A stretch of 64,000 bases of DNA from CAVVNC01 sp963750015 (lineage in GTDB: Bacteria; Desulfobacterota; Syntrophorhabdia; Syntrophorhabdales; WCHB1-27). Location: assembly GCA_963750015.1 (NCBI GenBank), contig CAVVPU010000143.1:32452-96451 (forward strand), read 5' to 3'. Of this stretch, positions 63,757 through 64,000 are shown one piece after another. The position numbers and the translations under genes are program-made. The notes under the pieces are model-generated. The model had not been told where the DNA came from. It ran no database searches and saw only the letters and a list, made by a program, of their open reading frames with translations. Numbering within the stretch: the stretch's first letter is position 1; every line of letters starts with the position of its first letter.

Positions 63757-64000
63757 CTATCTCCTGCCTTTCAATAGCGTTCCGGCGATCTTCGCAAGAA
63801 CGCTGTTCCCAAGTTTGTCGATATGACAGAGCTTCGACGGCTGTTTTACCAGGTCGGAGAAGGAAGGGTAGACGTGAATGATCGAGTCGAGCCTGTGAAA
63901 GGGTATGCCGAGGGTCTTGACGATCTGGGCTTCGTGAATCAGCTCGCCCGCCCGGGAACCAGCAATACGTACTCAACCAAAGGCGCTGCAACAGGAAGAT
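63757..64000 (-). pseudogene. C-terminal end of a FAD/NAD(P) disulfide oxidoreductase, with in-frame stop; continues beyond window
   Basis: Reverse frame ending at TAG 63757-63759 gives GSRAGELIHEAQIVKTLGIP and HVYPSFSDLVKQPSKLCHID, the dimerisation-domain end of the dihydrolipoamide dehydrogenase/mercuric reductase family. Upstream in this frame TGA at 63973-63975 interrupts, just where the family reads ...G-x-x-AGEL. The five residues between the stop and the motif look inserted. The gene may be broken, or the window end may carry an assembly error. Confidence 0.55.

Noticed and set aside
1..64000. tRNA, rRNA, CRISPR, transposase or integrase genes
   Set aside because: None recognised by eye on either strand; a dedicated scan (tRNAscan, Rfam, IS search) would be needed to exclude short ones.

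Overview
The window looks like a chromosomal segment of a GC-rich anaerobic bacterium, most likely a sulfite/sulfate-reducing or syntrophic member of the Desulfobacterota (a Syntrophorhabdus-like aromatic/fatty-acid degrader would fit). This is inferred from gene content: a complete reductive-type dissimilatory sulfite reductase cluster (dsrA, dsrB, dsrD, dsrN, dsrC, two dsrMK pairs, dsrJOP) sits beside acyl-CoA, CoA-transferase, aldehyde dehydrogenase and aromatic-acid transporter genes and many PAS/GGDEF sensory proteins. I saw no rRNA, tRNA, CRISPR array, insertion sequence or phage gene.

Layout. 1-11.4 kb is a catabolic region: a truncated aromatic-acid MFS transporter, an acyl-CoA dehydrogenase with an unusual C-terminal winged-helix-like domain, a divergent sigma-54 activator and a CoA-transferase. 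The last two operons are linked by an identical 15-base -24/-12 promoter and by related upstream dyads. Then come a signal peptidase I homologue lacking both catalytic residues, a CBM9-like protein and two aldehyde dehydrogenases. 11.5-18.1 kb is a leftward signalling operon (CheB-CheR-PAS, hybrid kinase, receiver). 18.4-23.4 kb holds a UvrD-type helicase, an exported FKBP prolyl isomerase, a PEP-CTERM-like surface protein and a TPR protein. 23.6-28.3 kb carries two MFS transporters around an ACMSD-like amidohydrolase, and a DedA protein. 28.5-34.5 kb is a second signalling operon: a hybrid kinase split by an apparent one-base frameshift, and a REC-PAS-GGDEF-EAL protein. 34.8-41.3 kb has a cyclophilin-like protein, a PrmA-like methyltransferase and a MacAB-TolC-like tripartite exporter operon. 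41.4-48.3 kb has a SHOCT protein, a large FAD/Fe-S oxidoreductase with a Met/Pro-rich tail, an ArsR regulator, a BPL_N-domain protein, an HD-domain protein and a LysR regulator divergent from dsrA.

48.5-61.0 kb is the dsr cluster, all on the + strand with many 4-base start/stop overlaps. DsrAB reduces sulfite with siroheme (DsrN amidates siroheme), DsrD is the small activator, DsrC carries the sulfur as a trisulfide, and the membrane complexes DsrMK(JOP) re-reduce DsrC from the quinone pool or periplasmic electrons. Three near-identical hairpin elements precede dsrA and dsrD. After the cluster lie a Tat-exported C_GCAxxG_C_C protein with two heme c motifs, a YeiH-type transporter annotated in its family as a putative sulfate exporter, a small four-Cys protein, and the C-terminal end of a flavoprotein disulfide oxidoreductase interrupted by a stop codon.
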